Shown here one piece after another: positions 42,063 to 49,949 of a stretch of DNA of 50,031 nucleotides; the stretch's first letter is position 1, and each line of letters opens with the position of its first letter. A model generated the notes under the pieces. It worked only from the letters and a program-made list of their open reading frames with translations, ran no database searches and was not told the origin of the DNA. A program made the translations under genes and the position numbers. Origin of the DNA: Bacteroidales bacterium UBA6360 (GTDB lineage: Bacteria > Bacteroidota > Bacteroidia > Bacteroidales > UBA932); contig DJRM01000130.1 of NCBI GenBank assembly GCA_002440085.1, positions 2,888-52,918 of the forward strand. Reading direction: 5' to 3'.

Positions 42063-42864
42063 GACAGCAATGCGGAGCTTTTGTCTCATTCTTTCGGCGG
42101 TGTTTTTTCTGGCATCGCCTGCAGACGCGAAGACTGAGGACAATTCTGGGAAGAAACCTTTCAGTCGGGGAATAGACAATTCTTCCACAGTATTCATCCC
42201 CAAAGGAACGGTCGGGACCGGAGTGGCATTCTCCTACAATGAGTATAACATCGGCAAGGCTTCGGAAGATGTCGGCTATCAGATGATGTTCTCGATGCTT
42301 CAGGGAATGAAGGGAAACTTCATGACCTGGAGCGTCGCTCCTCATGTATCCTATTTTATTGCCGACAACTTTTCCATCGGAGGCAGATTCGACTATTCGC
42401 GGACTTCGGCAAACCTGGCAAGCGCGAGTCTGGCAATCTCCGACGATTTGGCTCTGAATGTGAATGACTTCAACTATTTCAAGCATTCCTATATGGGTGC
42501 CCTCACATGCCGCTATTACATGTCTTTGGCGAACAGTCGCCGTTTTGGCGTGTTCATAGAACTTCGTGCCGCCGGAGGTTACGGCCAGTCTGAGAATTAC
42601 CGGCAGCCTGACGGCAACAAGTTCGGCACCTATCAGGACATCTACAAGGTAGAGGTCGGTCTTGTTCCGGGTTTTATCGTTTTCGGCACAGAGAATGTTG
42701 CGGTCGAGGTTTCTGTCGGCGTGCTCGGTTTCAATTGGCAGAAAGTATGTCAGCTGACCAATCAGGTGGAGTACAGCGAGATGAGCAAATGCGGGGCGAA
42801 CTACAAGATAAACCTGCTGTCCCTCGCTCTTGGAATTTCTTTCTATATTCCTACGATTAAATAA
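42052..42864 (+). CDS. Outer-membrane beta-barrel protein of the PCMD operon
   Basis: A 270-aa protein with a signal peptide ending around SPADA. The mature part alternates hydrophobic strands and short turns and reads like a small porin/OmpA-type barrel: VGTGVAFSYNEYNIG, VSYFIADNFSIGGRFDYS, GALTCRYYMSLA, FGVFIELRAAGGYG, VGLVPGFIVFG, ending in LLSLALGISFYIPTIK. No plug, OmpA peptidoglycan-binding domain or TonB box. Start could be ATG 42052, overlapping the previous gene by 11 nt, or ATG 42070. It may form the membrane base on which the four lipoproteins assemble; that is inference from cotranscription. Confidence 0.78.
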   Translation: MNCKTAMRSFCLILSAVFFLASPADAKTEDNSGKKPFSRGIDNSSTVFIPKGTVGTGVAFSYNEYNIGKASEDVGYQMMFSMLQGMKGNFMTWSVAPHVSYFIADNFSIGGRFDYSRTSANLASASLAISDDLALNVNDFNYFKHSYMGALTCRYYMSLANSRRFGVFIELRAAGGYGQSENYRQPDGNKFGTYQDIYKVEVGLVPGFIVFGTENVAVEVSVGVLGFNWQKVCQLTNQVEYSEMSKCGANYKINLLSLALGISFYIPTIK

Positions 42865-42873
42865 GAGGAAGCC

Positions 42874-44517
42874 ATGAAAAAGAAAACCCAATATCTGTTT
42901 GCAGCCATCGCGATTTTTGCCTTCGCTGTGTCGAGTTCGTGCATAAAGAATGACATGTCATATCCTATTATTGAGGCGTACGTCGATGAGTTTGAGGTTG
43001 AGGGGCAGAAATCCGTCACGATAGACAGGGCGTCCCGTATGGTAAGTGTCGTTCTTGAGGAGACCGCTGACATGTCTTCGCTGAAGGTTGTCAAATTTTC
43101 AGTGAAACCGGATGAATACTATCACCGCAAGATCCGTTCGACAGCCGAGTTTGCGGTGGATGACAACATAGATCTTACTTCCGACATCACTTTTCAATTG
43201 AAGTCCTTTCAGGAATATGACTGGAAAATAACGGCTTCGCAACCTATTGACCGTTATGTGAATGTTGAAAATGCCGTGGAAGTCGAGTTTTACGTCAAAG
43301 AGCATAAGGTACTCGTCAGTGTAAGCCCGACGCAGCCTTTGAGCGAAATCACCATTGAGGATATGAAGCTCGGGCCGGAGGGTTCCACTGTAACGAAGAC
43401 CGTAGGCACTGAGAACGGGGAACCGGTCACGCGAGATTGCATTTTCCCGATGACTCTCGATTGCATTCTTGAGCGGTCTTTCTATGTCTTGTACAATGGG
43501 GAGCAGGAAAGGTGGACAGTCTCGTTCGTGAACAAGAGCATAGACCTTGCTGTTACATATGTGAACGCCTGGGCTCTTGATGCGACTGTCGAAGGCGAAT
43601 TTGACGGGGAGGGCACTCCTTATGTGGAGTACAGAAAGGCTTCCGAAAGCAAATGGAAGAAAGCCTCGGCGACGACGTCCAAATCCTCAATCACAGCTGA
43701 AATCAAGGGGCTTTCTCATAAGACGGCATACGTGGCGCGGTTTGTTAATGGTGAAGAGGTGAGCGAGGAGTACTCGTTCACGACGGAGGAGGCCGCCCAG
43801 TTGCCGAATATGAGTTATGACGACTGGTATACGGGAGATCCCAACAGCACTTGGTTCCCTGGGCCGTCCGGAAAGAAGATATGGGACACGGCCAACAAGG
43901 GCACGAATATGTTTTCGAGTCAGAATCCTTCCCGTCCGGAAGAGGGCTTTATCGCTGTGAAAGGACAGGGAAAAAAGGCGGCGCGTCTTGAGACAATCAG
44001 CTTTCTCAGCAAGCTTGCCGCCGGCAATGTGATTACGGGCGAGTTTCTCAAGGCGAGCGTTTCTGGCGGAGTCGGGGCGGAGCTCACTTGGGGGACGCCG
44101 TTCACATCCCGTCCTAAGGCGCTGAAGGGTTACTATGCCTATGATCCTAAAGTAATTGACACTTACGCCGAGGGTATTTATGCGGATAAGAAAGGGACTA
44201 TGGACAAGCTCCAGATTCTTGTGATGCTCACTGACTGGGATGAACCGTTCCTCGTGAAGACGGCCTCCAAACAGTTTGTTGACCAGGAAAATGACACGCA
44301 CATCATAGCGCACGGGACAATCGAAAGCGACGTGAAGACCGTTGACGAGAACGGCAATCTCAAATATGTGGAGTTTGAATGTCCTCTCAACTATCGTGAC
44401 ACAAGGCGCAAACCGAAATATGTTGTGGTCATCTCCTGCTCAAGCCTATACGGAGACTACTTTACCGGCGGTGAACACAGCGTCCTCTACGTCGACGAGT
44501 ACAGTTTCGTCTATTGA
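42874..44517 (+). CDS. PCMD-domain surface lipoprotein, fifth gene of the operon
   Basis: A 547-aa lipoprotein (lipobox VSSSC, Cys at about 23). The first 210 residues are a different beta-rich N-terminus (EGQKSVTIDRASR, VKPDEYYHRKI, RYVNVENAVEVEFYV), not DUF4493. A fibronectin-like unit follows (about 220-305), then the PCMD jelly roll from about 308: LPNMSYDDWYTGDPN, PFTSRPKALKGYYAYDP, VVVISCSSLYGDYFTGGE and the terminal VDEYSFVY. Ligand unknown. Directly after its stop, in another frame, lies the tail of a further PCMD gene (44516-44635). Confidence 0.86.
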   Translation: MKKKTQYLFAAIAIFAFAVSSSCIKNDMSYPIIEAYVDEFEVEGQKSVTIDRASRMVSVVLEETADMSSLKVVKFSVKPDEYYHRKIRSTAEFAVDDNIDLTSDITFQLKSFQEYDWKITASQPIDRYVNVENAVEVEFYVKEHKVLVSVSPTQPLSEITIEDMKLGPEGSTVTKTVGTENGEPVTRDCIFPMTLDCILERSFYVLYNGEQERWTVSFVNKSIDLAVTYVNAWALDATVEGEFDGEGTPYVEYRKASESKWKKASATTSKSSITAEIKGLSHKTAYVARFVNGEEVSEEYSFTTEEAAQLPNMSYDDWYTGDPNSTWFPGPSGKKIWDTANKGTNMFSSQNPSRPEEGFIAVKGQGKKAARLETISFLSKLAAGNVITGEFLKASVSGGVGAELTWGTPFTSRPKALKGYYAYDPKVIDTYAEGIYADKKGTMDKLQILVMLTDWDEPFLVKTASKQFVDQENDTHIIAHGTIESDVKTVDENGNLKYVEFECPLNYRDTRRKPKYVVVISCSSLYGDYFTGGEHSVLYVDEYSFVY

Positions 44518-44635
44518 TGGCTCTCAAGTTTTGCCGCACATCATTGTCACCTGCGCAGCCAGCTACCTCGGTGACTACCTCACCGGCTCCTCTCAGACCA
44601 AGCTCTGGATTGACAAGATGGAGCTGGTCTATTGA
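44516..44635 (+). pseudogene. C-terminal remnant of a lost PCMD gene
   Basis: Forty codons with stop, shifted one frame from the gene before. They read HIIVTCAASYLGDYLTGSSQ and end TKLWIDKMELVY. This aligns with the C-terminus of the intact gene (VVISCSSLYGDYFTGGE...LYVDEYSFVY). No start or signal peptide. It is best explained by deletion of a former tandem paralogue, leaving its 3' end. The stop overlaps the 3' end of ATPase no. 3 by 7 nt. Confidence 0.8.
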
Positions 44636-46020
44636 TATGTGGTTTGAATCGCTCCGGTTTCTTGAGAGATGTTGTCTATATTTTCCAGGATCCTGTCTAT
44701 CTGGCCGACATAATAGAATGGCAAGTTGATCATCCTGAATGCCTTGCTGTCGGGGGAGGGCGTTGTCAGATTTTGAACTGAGAACTCTCCGCTCCATACT
44801 CGTATTGCAATCACCGGCAGTTTGCAGTTGTTTACAAAAGTGTGAATCGACCTCAGGTGTGCATTCGTTCCGGATTTCACCTCTATCGGAACAATTCCTG
44901 TCCTGCTCTGCCAGATGAAGTCCACCTCTGCTGTCGAACCTTCTTTGTCACGCACCCAGAAGTTCTGCTCTTCGCGGTAATGCCTGTCCAGCACCGGCCT
45001 CATTTCCTGAGCGACAATCTGCTCTGCCGCTCTTCCTCTCCATGTATCCAGCAGGTCCTTGTTCCGCAGATACTCCAATTGGATGCCAGTTACAAAATTT
45101 GTCAGTCCGCTGTCCACCATAATGAGTTTCGGACTTCTCCTTTTTGCCGGCAATGCCGGCAATGCCGTTGATGTCACCGGATAATCCAAAGACAGGAGAT
45201 AAGCCTTTTCAAGGATGTTCATTGCGCCATGAATCTGTTTCGACGAGTAGCTGCTTTCTCCGAAATTCACGAACTTTATTGTTTGCCCGGCACTGTTCCA
45301 TGCCGTCGCCAGAACATGCTGGATGGCCTTTGCCTGCTCCTCATTCTTTACGAACTTGCCGGCATCCTCGTTATAGCCTCTGATGAGGGAATCAAAGATT
45401 GGCGAAAGACGCTCAATATCTTCAGTTTCGATATATTCCGACACGGCTTCGGGCATTCCGCCAATCAGGGCGTATGTGTTGAATTCCGCGATTAGATTCT
45501 CATGCAGAAGTTTGTGCGCCTCCAAGTTCCTTATGGTGCAGGCCCAATCTGCAAGCCCTTTTGCCTGAAGATATTCCATGAATGTAAACGGACGCAGCGT
45601 CAGATATTCCACCCTTCCCACGGGGAACGAAATCCTCTTTTTTGTAAGAACCTGAAGTCTGCTCCCGGCGGCAATGACATAGACCCATGGCAGATCTTCA
45701 TAGAAATATCTGAGCATCGCGACGGCCTTTGGCTCTTCCTGAATTTCATCTATAAAAAGCAGTATTCTCTTTGTCTTGTCACGGATGACATGATTTGTCA
45801 GACAGACATACTGCCATATATCATTGGCGCTGTCGAATCTGCGAAAAACCTCTGCATCTGATTTTTCAAGGTTCAGCATGATGAAAGCGTCGAATTCTTT
45901 CCCGAATTCTTTAATAAGTGTGGTTTTCCCAACCTGTCTGGCTCCTCTCAAAACCAGCGGTTTCCTTTTTTTCTTCTCCGCCCACTCCCTCAACTTAAAT
46001 ATAAGTTCCCTATTGTACAT
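44629..46020 (-). CDS. AAA ATPase no. 3, AAA_14 + DUF4143 type
   Basis: A 463-aa P-loop protein. Walker A GARQVGKT is at residues 26-33, Walker B ILLFIDEIQEEP at about 92-103, sensor YVIAAGSRLQ, and the family motif VEYLTLRPFTFMEYL near 140. The DUF4143 C-terminus has STAEVDFIWQSRTGIVPIEVKSG, a clear PD-(D/E)XK-like E-V-D...E-V-K. Function unknown. The open frame reaches a TTG at 46026; ATG 46020 is preferred. Promoter TATATTTG (46048-46041) and two 16-nt direct repeats lie just upstream. Its 3' end runs into the decayed PCMD tail, so it may mark the site of the deletion that removed that gene. Confidence 0.88.
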   Translation of the reverse strand: MYNRELIFKLREWAEKKKRKPLVLRGARQVGKTTLIKEFGKEFDAFIMLNLEKSDAEVFRRFDSANDIWQYVCLTNHVIRDKTKRILLFIDEIQEEPKAVAMLRYFYEDLPWVYVIAAGSRLQVLTKKRISFPVGRVEYLTLRPFTFMEYLQAKGLADWACTIRNLEAHKLLHENLIAEFNTYALIGGMPEAVSEYIETEDIERLSPIFDSLIRGYNEDAGKFVKNEEQAKAIQHVLATAWNSAGQTIKFVNFGESSYSSKQIHGAMNILEKAYLLSLDYPVTSTALPALPAKRRSPKLIMVDSGLTNFVTGIQLEYLRNKDLLDTWRGRAAEQIVAQEMRPVLDRHYREEQNFWVRDKEGSTAEVDFIWQSRTGIVPIEVKSGTNAHLRSIHTFVNNCKLPVIAIRVWSGEFSVQNLTTPSPDSKAFRMINLPFYYVGQIDRILENIDNISQETGAIQTTYQ

Positions 46021-46040
46021 AAGCAAGTGATTTCCAGATG

Positions 46041-46048
46041 CAAATATA
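46041..46048 (-). promoter_or_regulatory. Promoter -7 box of ATPase no. 3
   Basis: TATATTTG on the minus strand, 20 nt before the ATG; 8 nt below the proximal 16-nt repeat. Confidence 0.65.
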
Positions 46049-46056
46049 AAACTTTT

Positions 46057-46105
46057 TCTTAATCTATAGGCATTTAAAAGAAGAAATTGTCCTAAAATAT
46101 AGGCA
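46057..46105 (-). repeat. Two 16-nt direct repeats above the ATPase no. 3 promoter
   Basis: TGCCTATAGATTAAGA (46072-46057) and TGCCTATATTTTAGGA (46105-46090): 13 of 16 match, spaced 33 bp, about three helical turns. The distal copy also contains a CCTA...TAGG palindrome. The remainder of 46106-46276 shows no gene. Confidence 0.65.
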
Positions 46106-46276
46106 AGGTAGAGACAGATATACTCTCGTCTTGCAAAATTAGAAGAGTATCAAAATTTGCAGCATGATTCATTCCTATATATGAGCACTTTTAGGTTCAT
46201 GCTTCGTTGAAGAAGTCGGTGTCAATTCTCTTGACTTCATAGACCTGTTTTACACTCACGCCTATGTTGAAGCTTG

Positions 46277-46600
46277 TCAGAGCGCCGCGACAAGATGCCT
46301 TATGCTGTCGAGGCGGGACATGAATGACCTGTCGTTCCGTATTTTCTGCATATTGAACTTGTGCTGCAGAGCCATGAGCGAGTCCGCCGGAATGTCAAGC
46401 GCGGCCTCAAAGAGCATTGCCGTCGATTCCGTGACGCTGCGCCGTCCGTTCAGTATGTCATTCAGAATGTTATATGACATACCCATCTGACCCGCCAGTT
46501 CCTTTTGGGAAATTCCTCTGTATTCAATCTCTTCTTTCAGAACCTCACCCGGATGAGTGGCCCTGAAGCCGTACATTTTCGTCGTCATAAGCATAATCAT
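46277..46600 (-). CDS. HigA-family antitoxin (Xre HTH)
   Basis: A 107-aa HTH protein. The HigA hallmark THPGEVLKEEIEYRGISQKELA (about 15-36) leads into the HTH with recognition helix MSYNILNDILNGRRSVTE (about 41-58) and the ADSLMALQHKFNMQ segment. Its ATG overlaps the stop of the upstream toxin gene (ATGA, 4 nt), giving toxin-first order as in higBA. By family precedent it binds HigB and represses the shared promoter, probably through the 12-bp palindrome at 46946-46957. Several in-frame ATGs exist; the overlapping one at 46600 is chosen. Confidence 0.9.
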   Translation of the reverse strand: MIMLMTTKMYGFRATHPGEVLKEEIEYRGISQKELAGQMGMSYNILNDILNGRRSVTESTAMLFEAALDIPADSLMALQHKFNMQKIRNDRSFMSRLDSIRHLVAAL

Positions 46601-46914
46601 TTATAGTGATTCGACAATTCCAATATGTTGCATACCGTCACGACAACCTCCGCTTCTACCTGTTTTGTCTGAAACTCAATGCGATATTGGTCATTAATCC
46701 TGACGGATTCTATTCCAGACTTGTCGCCGACAAGTTTCTCGTAGTTCAGCGAATGGTATCTATATAAATCTTCCACGGCAGACAAGGATTCCAACAAATC
46801 GATGGTTCTGATGTATTTCGCAACAATCTGAGGCTGAAAGCGGTGTTTCTTGTCACTGCTTTTCCCCTTGAGATAGAGGTCTTCCAGATATTGTTTGTCA
46901 AAACGAATTTCCAT
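46597..46914 (-). CDS. HigB/RelE-fold toxin
   Basis: A 105-aa protein of the RelE superfamily. Features include DKQYLEDLYLKGK near the N-terminus, KYIRTIDLLESLSAVEDLYRY, and the family's core strands LVGDKSGIESVRINDQYRIEFQ and EVVVTVCNILELSNHYK. HigB toxins are ribosome-dependent mRNA endonucleases. First gene of the pair, with a -7 box TACCTTTG (46945-46938) 24 nt upstream. Coupled to HigA by ATGA overlap. Complete and apparently intact. Confidence 0.88.
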   Translation of the reverse strand: MEIRFDKQYLEDLYLKGKSSDKKHRFQPQIVAKYIRTIDLLESLSAVEDLYRYHSLNYEKLVGDKSGIESVRINDQYRIEFQTKQVEAEVVVTVCNILELSNHYK

Positions 46915-46937
46915 TGTTTCAAATCCTTATCGGAGTG

Positions 46938-46957
46938 CAAAGGTATAAAATATTTTA
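46938..46957 (-). promoter_or_regulatory. Promoter and operator of the HigBA-like operon
   Basis: -7 box TACCTTTG (46945-46938, minus) with the perfect palindrome TAAAATATTTTA (46946-46957) directly above it, in the -33/-7 spacer: a likely HigA binding site. Confidence 0.65.
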
Positions 46958-47039
46958 GATAATACACAGAAAAGGTGGAGTTTTTCGCGAAAATGGGAGG
47001 GCGGACGAATCCACTCCGTCTTGTGAATAAGAAATCTAT

Positions 47040-47333
47040 TCATGTTCGCTGCTTTGGAATCTGCGTTGAATTGTGAACGCCCGCGTTCATAATCTTCAAG
47101 TGGTTGCGAGACAGATATATGTAGAGGATAAATTGACAAAACAGAGTATAGTTATGGGGACTATACTCTGTTTCGGCCATGATGGAAGTGGGGAAACAGC
47201 GCTTTCTCCAGATCTTTATCCTGAACTCATTTATTCCGGATTCTTCAGTGATTTTCGCGATGGATTGCCGCCGTTCCGACAGCATCAGCCTTGTCGCTGC
47301 GGCGATTTCTTCGTATTTGTATTTGTCTTCCAT
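47040..47333 (-). CDS. Hypothetical protein, possibly a truncated DNA-binding/transposase remnant
   Basis: A 97-codon frame starting at ATG 47333, 11 nt after the FISUMP gene stop. The first half (MEDKYKYEEIAAATRLML, AKITEESGINEFRIKIWRKRC) resembles an HTH N-terminus of the kind seen in transposases. The second half runs through a perfect hairpin (47139-47173) and looks non-coding in composition. Most likely a short or broken gene whose real end is near the hairpin. No family assigned. Confidence 0.4.
   Translation of the reverse strand: MEDKYKYEEIAAATRLMLSERRQSIAKITEESGINEFRIKIWRKRCFPTSIMAETEYSPHNYTLFCQFILYIYLSRNHLKIMNAGVHNSTQIPKQRT
47139..47173 (-). terminator. Hairpin with T-tail on the minus strand
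   Basis: A perfect 14-bp stem (AAACAGAGTATAGT and ACTATACTCTGTTT) around a 7-nt loop; on the minus strand it runs into TTTT. Probably the terminator of the FISUMP operon. Confidence 0.7.
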
Positions 47334-47344
47334 CGCTGTTTGAA

Positions 47345-48457
47345 TTATTCTTCTTTTAGACAGCGCACAGCGTATCCGCCGTCATTATGATACGGTTGAT
47401 TAGTTTTATGCACGTATTCTGAGATATGTTCATCGCCAAAATAAGGATCAATGTCACTGTCATGTGTGGCAACAATGCCTCCCACGCTAATCAACAAATG
47501 TCCTGACCGTTCAAAGTGTCCGCTCAGATATCCGGTTGCTGGATACCAGATGTTTTTGGCTTGCCCAAGTCTGCCGCCGAGGGGGATTCCTTTGTTCTCT
47601 TTGTCCCATTCAATATCGCAGTACTTAATGCCACCCATGCCGAAATGATTGAAATCAAGTGCCTTCCGCCACACGTCATAATCCGGAATCCTCCACCCCG
47701 GAGGGCATGGATCATAGTCGGTTTTATTTTTATTCCAACTGTCATTAGGCAGAGCGTTCCTATCATTCCAAGACTTGTCGGCCGGAATCCCGTAGAATGT
47801 CGTGGGGTTTTCAATACTCTTTGCCTGTGTGATTGGTGATGTGCTTAGTGACCATGTTCCCGTCGATACTGCCTGCGTGTTTGAGGAAATGGATGATGAG
47901 CCGAGGAACGGGTCTTTCCTGCCCCATTCATACAAAAGGCCGAGCGCTCCTGCGTCCCCGGGCGTTGCGGACAGAGCGCCGAGATTGCGGTCCATCATCG
48001 TGCCTGCGTTATTGAAATATGTTTGTTCGGTCCACCCTTCGGATGAACACCAGATGTGCCATGACCAGAGGATTGTTCCACTGTCGTCCTTTGCGGCAAT
48101 CACCGCATTCCCTTGCTCGAAAGTGTTTCTTGTTGCGAAGAAAATGTAGCCACCTTTGACCGACACTGAAGAAATGAGGGCTCCGACACGTGGCTTGACA
48201 TCGGTTCCGAACGACTCCCAAAGGACGCTCGCCTCCACGACATTGCCGACGGAAACGTCCGTGTTGCCCCGCACCGTTTTGAACTTGTATCCGCCGACGT
48301 CGGAGATGAGATAGCAGTTGGCCGTTCCATCTGCGGAGAGGTCTGTGTAGTTTGTCGGCTGGTAGCAGCTCCAGTCGTCCTTGTCTTTGCTGTCCTTGTC
48401 GCAGGAGGACATGATTGCGACAGATGTCGCAAATGCCAATAGTTTAATGATTTTCAT
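47345..48457 (-). CDS. FISUMP-domain lipoprotein, copy 2
   Basis: A 370-aa lipoprotein (lipobox IMSSC, Cys at about 19). N-terminal part about 30-120 (NCYLISDVGGYKFKTVRGNTD). Residues about 125-365 carry the FISUMP pattern: DRNLGALSATPGDAGALGLLYEWGRKDPF, DPCPPGWRIPDYDVW and the ending YAVRCLKEE. This domain is common in surface lipoproteins of Bacteroidetes and Fibrobacter. The role is probably adhesion or binding, not proven. It begins 6 nt after the stop of its tandem paralogue (48464-49600); the two share most of their N-terminal two thirds. Confidence 0.88.
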   Translation of the reverse strand: MKIIKLLAFATSVAIMSSCDKDSKDKDDWSCYQPTNYTDLSADGTANCYLISDVGGYKFKTVRGNTDVSVGNVVEASVLWESFGTDVKPRVGALISSVSVKGGYIFFATRNTFEQGNAVIAAKDDSGTILWSWHIWCSSEGWTEQTYFNNAGTMMDRNLGALSATPGDAGALGLLYEWGRKDPFLGSSSISSNTQAVSTGTWSLSTSPITQAKSIENPTTFYGIPADKSWNDRNALPNDSWNKNKTDYDPCPPGWRIPDYDVWRKALDFNHFGMGGIKYCDIEWDKENKGIPLGGRLGQAKNIWYPATGYLSGHFERSGHLLISVGGIVATHDSDIDPYFGDEHISEYVHKTNQPYHNDGGYAVRCLKEE

Positions 48458-48463
48458 GATAGT

Positions 48464-49600
48464 TTATTCCTCTTTAAGACATCGTACAGAGTATGCACTT
48501 CCAGCATAGTATTCATTTCTGATAGAGACTATTCCTTTGTTTGACAAACAGAACCAACATGTTGTGTCGTGACCGTCACGGTGCACGCCAACACTCCAAA
48601 ATCTGCTGTCATTACCTGTATAGCCCAACAAATATCCGTCTATTTCATATTCCTCATTCAAATCACCTGCCGCCGGGAACCAGATGTGAGCCGCTGAACC
48701 AACTTTGCCGCCGAGATCCATTCCTCTGTTTTTCTCGTCAAAGTCAAATTGAAATGAATGGCTATAATCTCCATATTCAGTGTCATTAAATGATGAAAAG
48801 GCTTTCTTCCACACCTCGTAATCCGGTATCTTCCATCCCGCCGGGCATGGATCATATTCGGTTTTGTTTTTTGCCCAGCTGTCATAAGGTAGTGCATTTT
48901 CGTCTTCACCCGTGGGCAGTCCATAAAATGTCATGGGGTTCTTAATACACAGGTCATGAGTGATAAGTTCCGTACATAAAGACCATTCTCCGGTTGATAC
49001 CGCCTGCGTGTTTGATGAAATGGATGATGAACCAAGGAAAGGGTCTTTTCTTCCCCATTCATAGAAAAGTCCGAGTGCTCCAGCGTCCCCGGGTGTTGCA
49101 GAAAGAGCGCCAAGATTGCGGTCCATCATTGTCCCGGCATTGTTGAAGTACTCATGTTCCGTCCAGCCTTCAGCGGAACACCAGATGTGCCAGGACCAGA
49201 GAATGGTTCCGTTGGCGTCTCTTGCCGCAATCGCCGCATTTCCTTGAGTGAATGTGCTCCTTGTCGCGAAGAAAATGTAGCCGTCTTTGTACGACACGGA
49301 AGAAATGAGGTCACCCACATTAGGCTTGACATCGGTTCCGAACGACTCCCAAAGGACGCTCGCCTCCGCGACATTGCCGATGGAGACATCCGTGTTTCCC
49401 CGCACCGTCTTGAACTTGTATCCGCCGACCTCAGAGATAAGATAGCAGTTGGCTGTTCCTTTTGTTGAAAGGTCTGTGTAGGTTGTCGGTTGGTAGCCGC
49501 TCCCGTCTTCTTTGTTGCCCTTGTTGTCCTTGTCGCAGGAGGACATGATTGCGACAGATGTCGCAAATGCCAATAGTGGCAATAGCTTACTGATTTTCAT
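48464..49600 (-). CDS. FISUMP-domain lipoprotein, copy 1
   Basis: A 378-aa lipoprotein (lipobox IMSSC). Same architecture as the downstream copy: NCYLISEVGGYKFKTVRGNTD, DRNLGALSATPGDAG, DPCPAGWKIPDYEVW and the end AYSVRCLKEE. The middle-to-C-terminal segment (about 285-360) differs from copy 2, as expected for a variable ligand face. The frame is open up to 49744, but the signal peptide places the start at 49600. A promoter candidate is near 49919-49912, inside a MITE-like inverted repeat, with a leader of about 300 nt. Confidence 0.88.
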   Translation of the reverse strand: MKISKLLPLLAFATSVAIMSSCDKDNKGNKEDGSGYQPTTYTDLSTKGTANCYLISEVGGYKFKTVRGNTDVSIGNVAEASVLWESFGTDVKPNVGDLISSVSYKDGYIFFATRSTFTQGNAAIAARDANGTILWSWHIWCSAEGWTEHEYFNNAGTMMDRNLGALSATPGDAGALGLFYEWGRKDPFLGSSSISSNTQAVSTGEWSLCTELITHDLCIKNPMTFYGLPTGEDENALPYDSWAKNKTEYDPCPAGWKIPDYEVWKKAFSSFNDTEYGDYSHSFQFDFDEKNRGMDLGGKVGSAAHIWFPAAGDLNEEYEIDGYLLGYTGNDSRFWSVGVHRDGHDTTCWFCLSNKGIVSIRNEYYAGSAYSVRCLKEE

Positions 49601-49806
49601 AGTCTGTTTTCCATGAATTTTGCTTCGCCCGCGACTCCACCGAACGGTTTTGCACAAAAAGAAAGTGTGGAGCCGATTCCGTCTATTTAGAAGAAGGTTG
49701 TGGTAAAACCCATGCGAAAATAAACGATACCCAATACCCCACACTCAAAACGGATATGAAGTATCGGGGCACAGGATGCCCACACTGCATAGTCCACAAT
49801 GAGAAT

Positions 49807-49949
49807 GAGTGCTGTCCGTCGTCCTTTCGCAATTGAAAACTACCACATTTTCTTCTAAGGATGTCCGAAAACACTTTCAATATGTAAATATATGCTGATT
49901 GCTCAGCGCCACAAAGTTAGGAATTATTTTCGGAAAACGGACAGCACTC
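49807..49949. mobile_element. MITE-like element with 12-bp perfect (18-bp imperfect) terminal inverted repeats
   Basis: GAGTGCTGTCCG (49807-49818) and CGGACAGCACTC (49938-49949); extended to 18 bp, 16 match. The 143-bp element has no ORF. It contains a minus-strand -7 box TAACTTTG (49919-49912) pointing at the FISUMP genes and a GCTGA-GCAA-TCAGC hairpin. No target-site duplication could be seen. The rest of 49601-50031 shows nothing recognisable. Confidence 0.5.
49912..49919 (-). promoter_or_regulatory. Candidate promoter -7 box for the FISUMP operon
   Basis: TAACTTTG on the minus strand; no clear TTTG at -33. It implies a leader of roughly 300 nt before 49600. Confidence 0.45.

Noticed and set aside
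46197..46276. Open minus-strand tail reading FNIGVSVKQVYEVKRIDTDFF
   Set aside because: It could be the C-terminus of a lost gene, but upstream it only continues in an off-frame of higA; too short to call.
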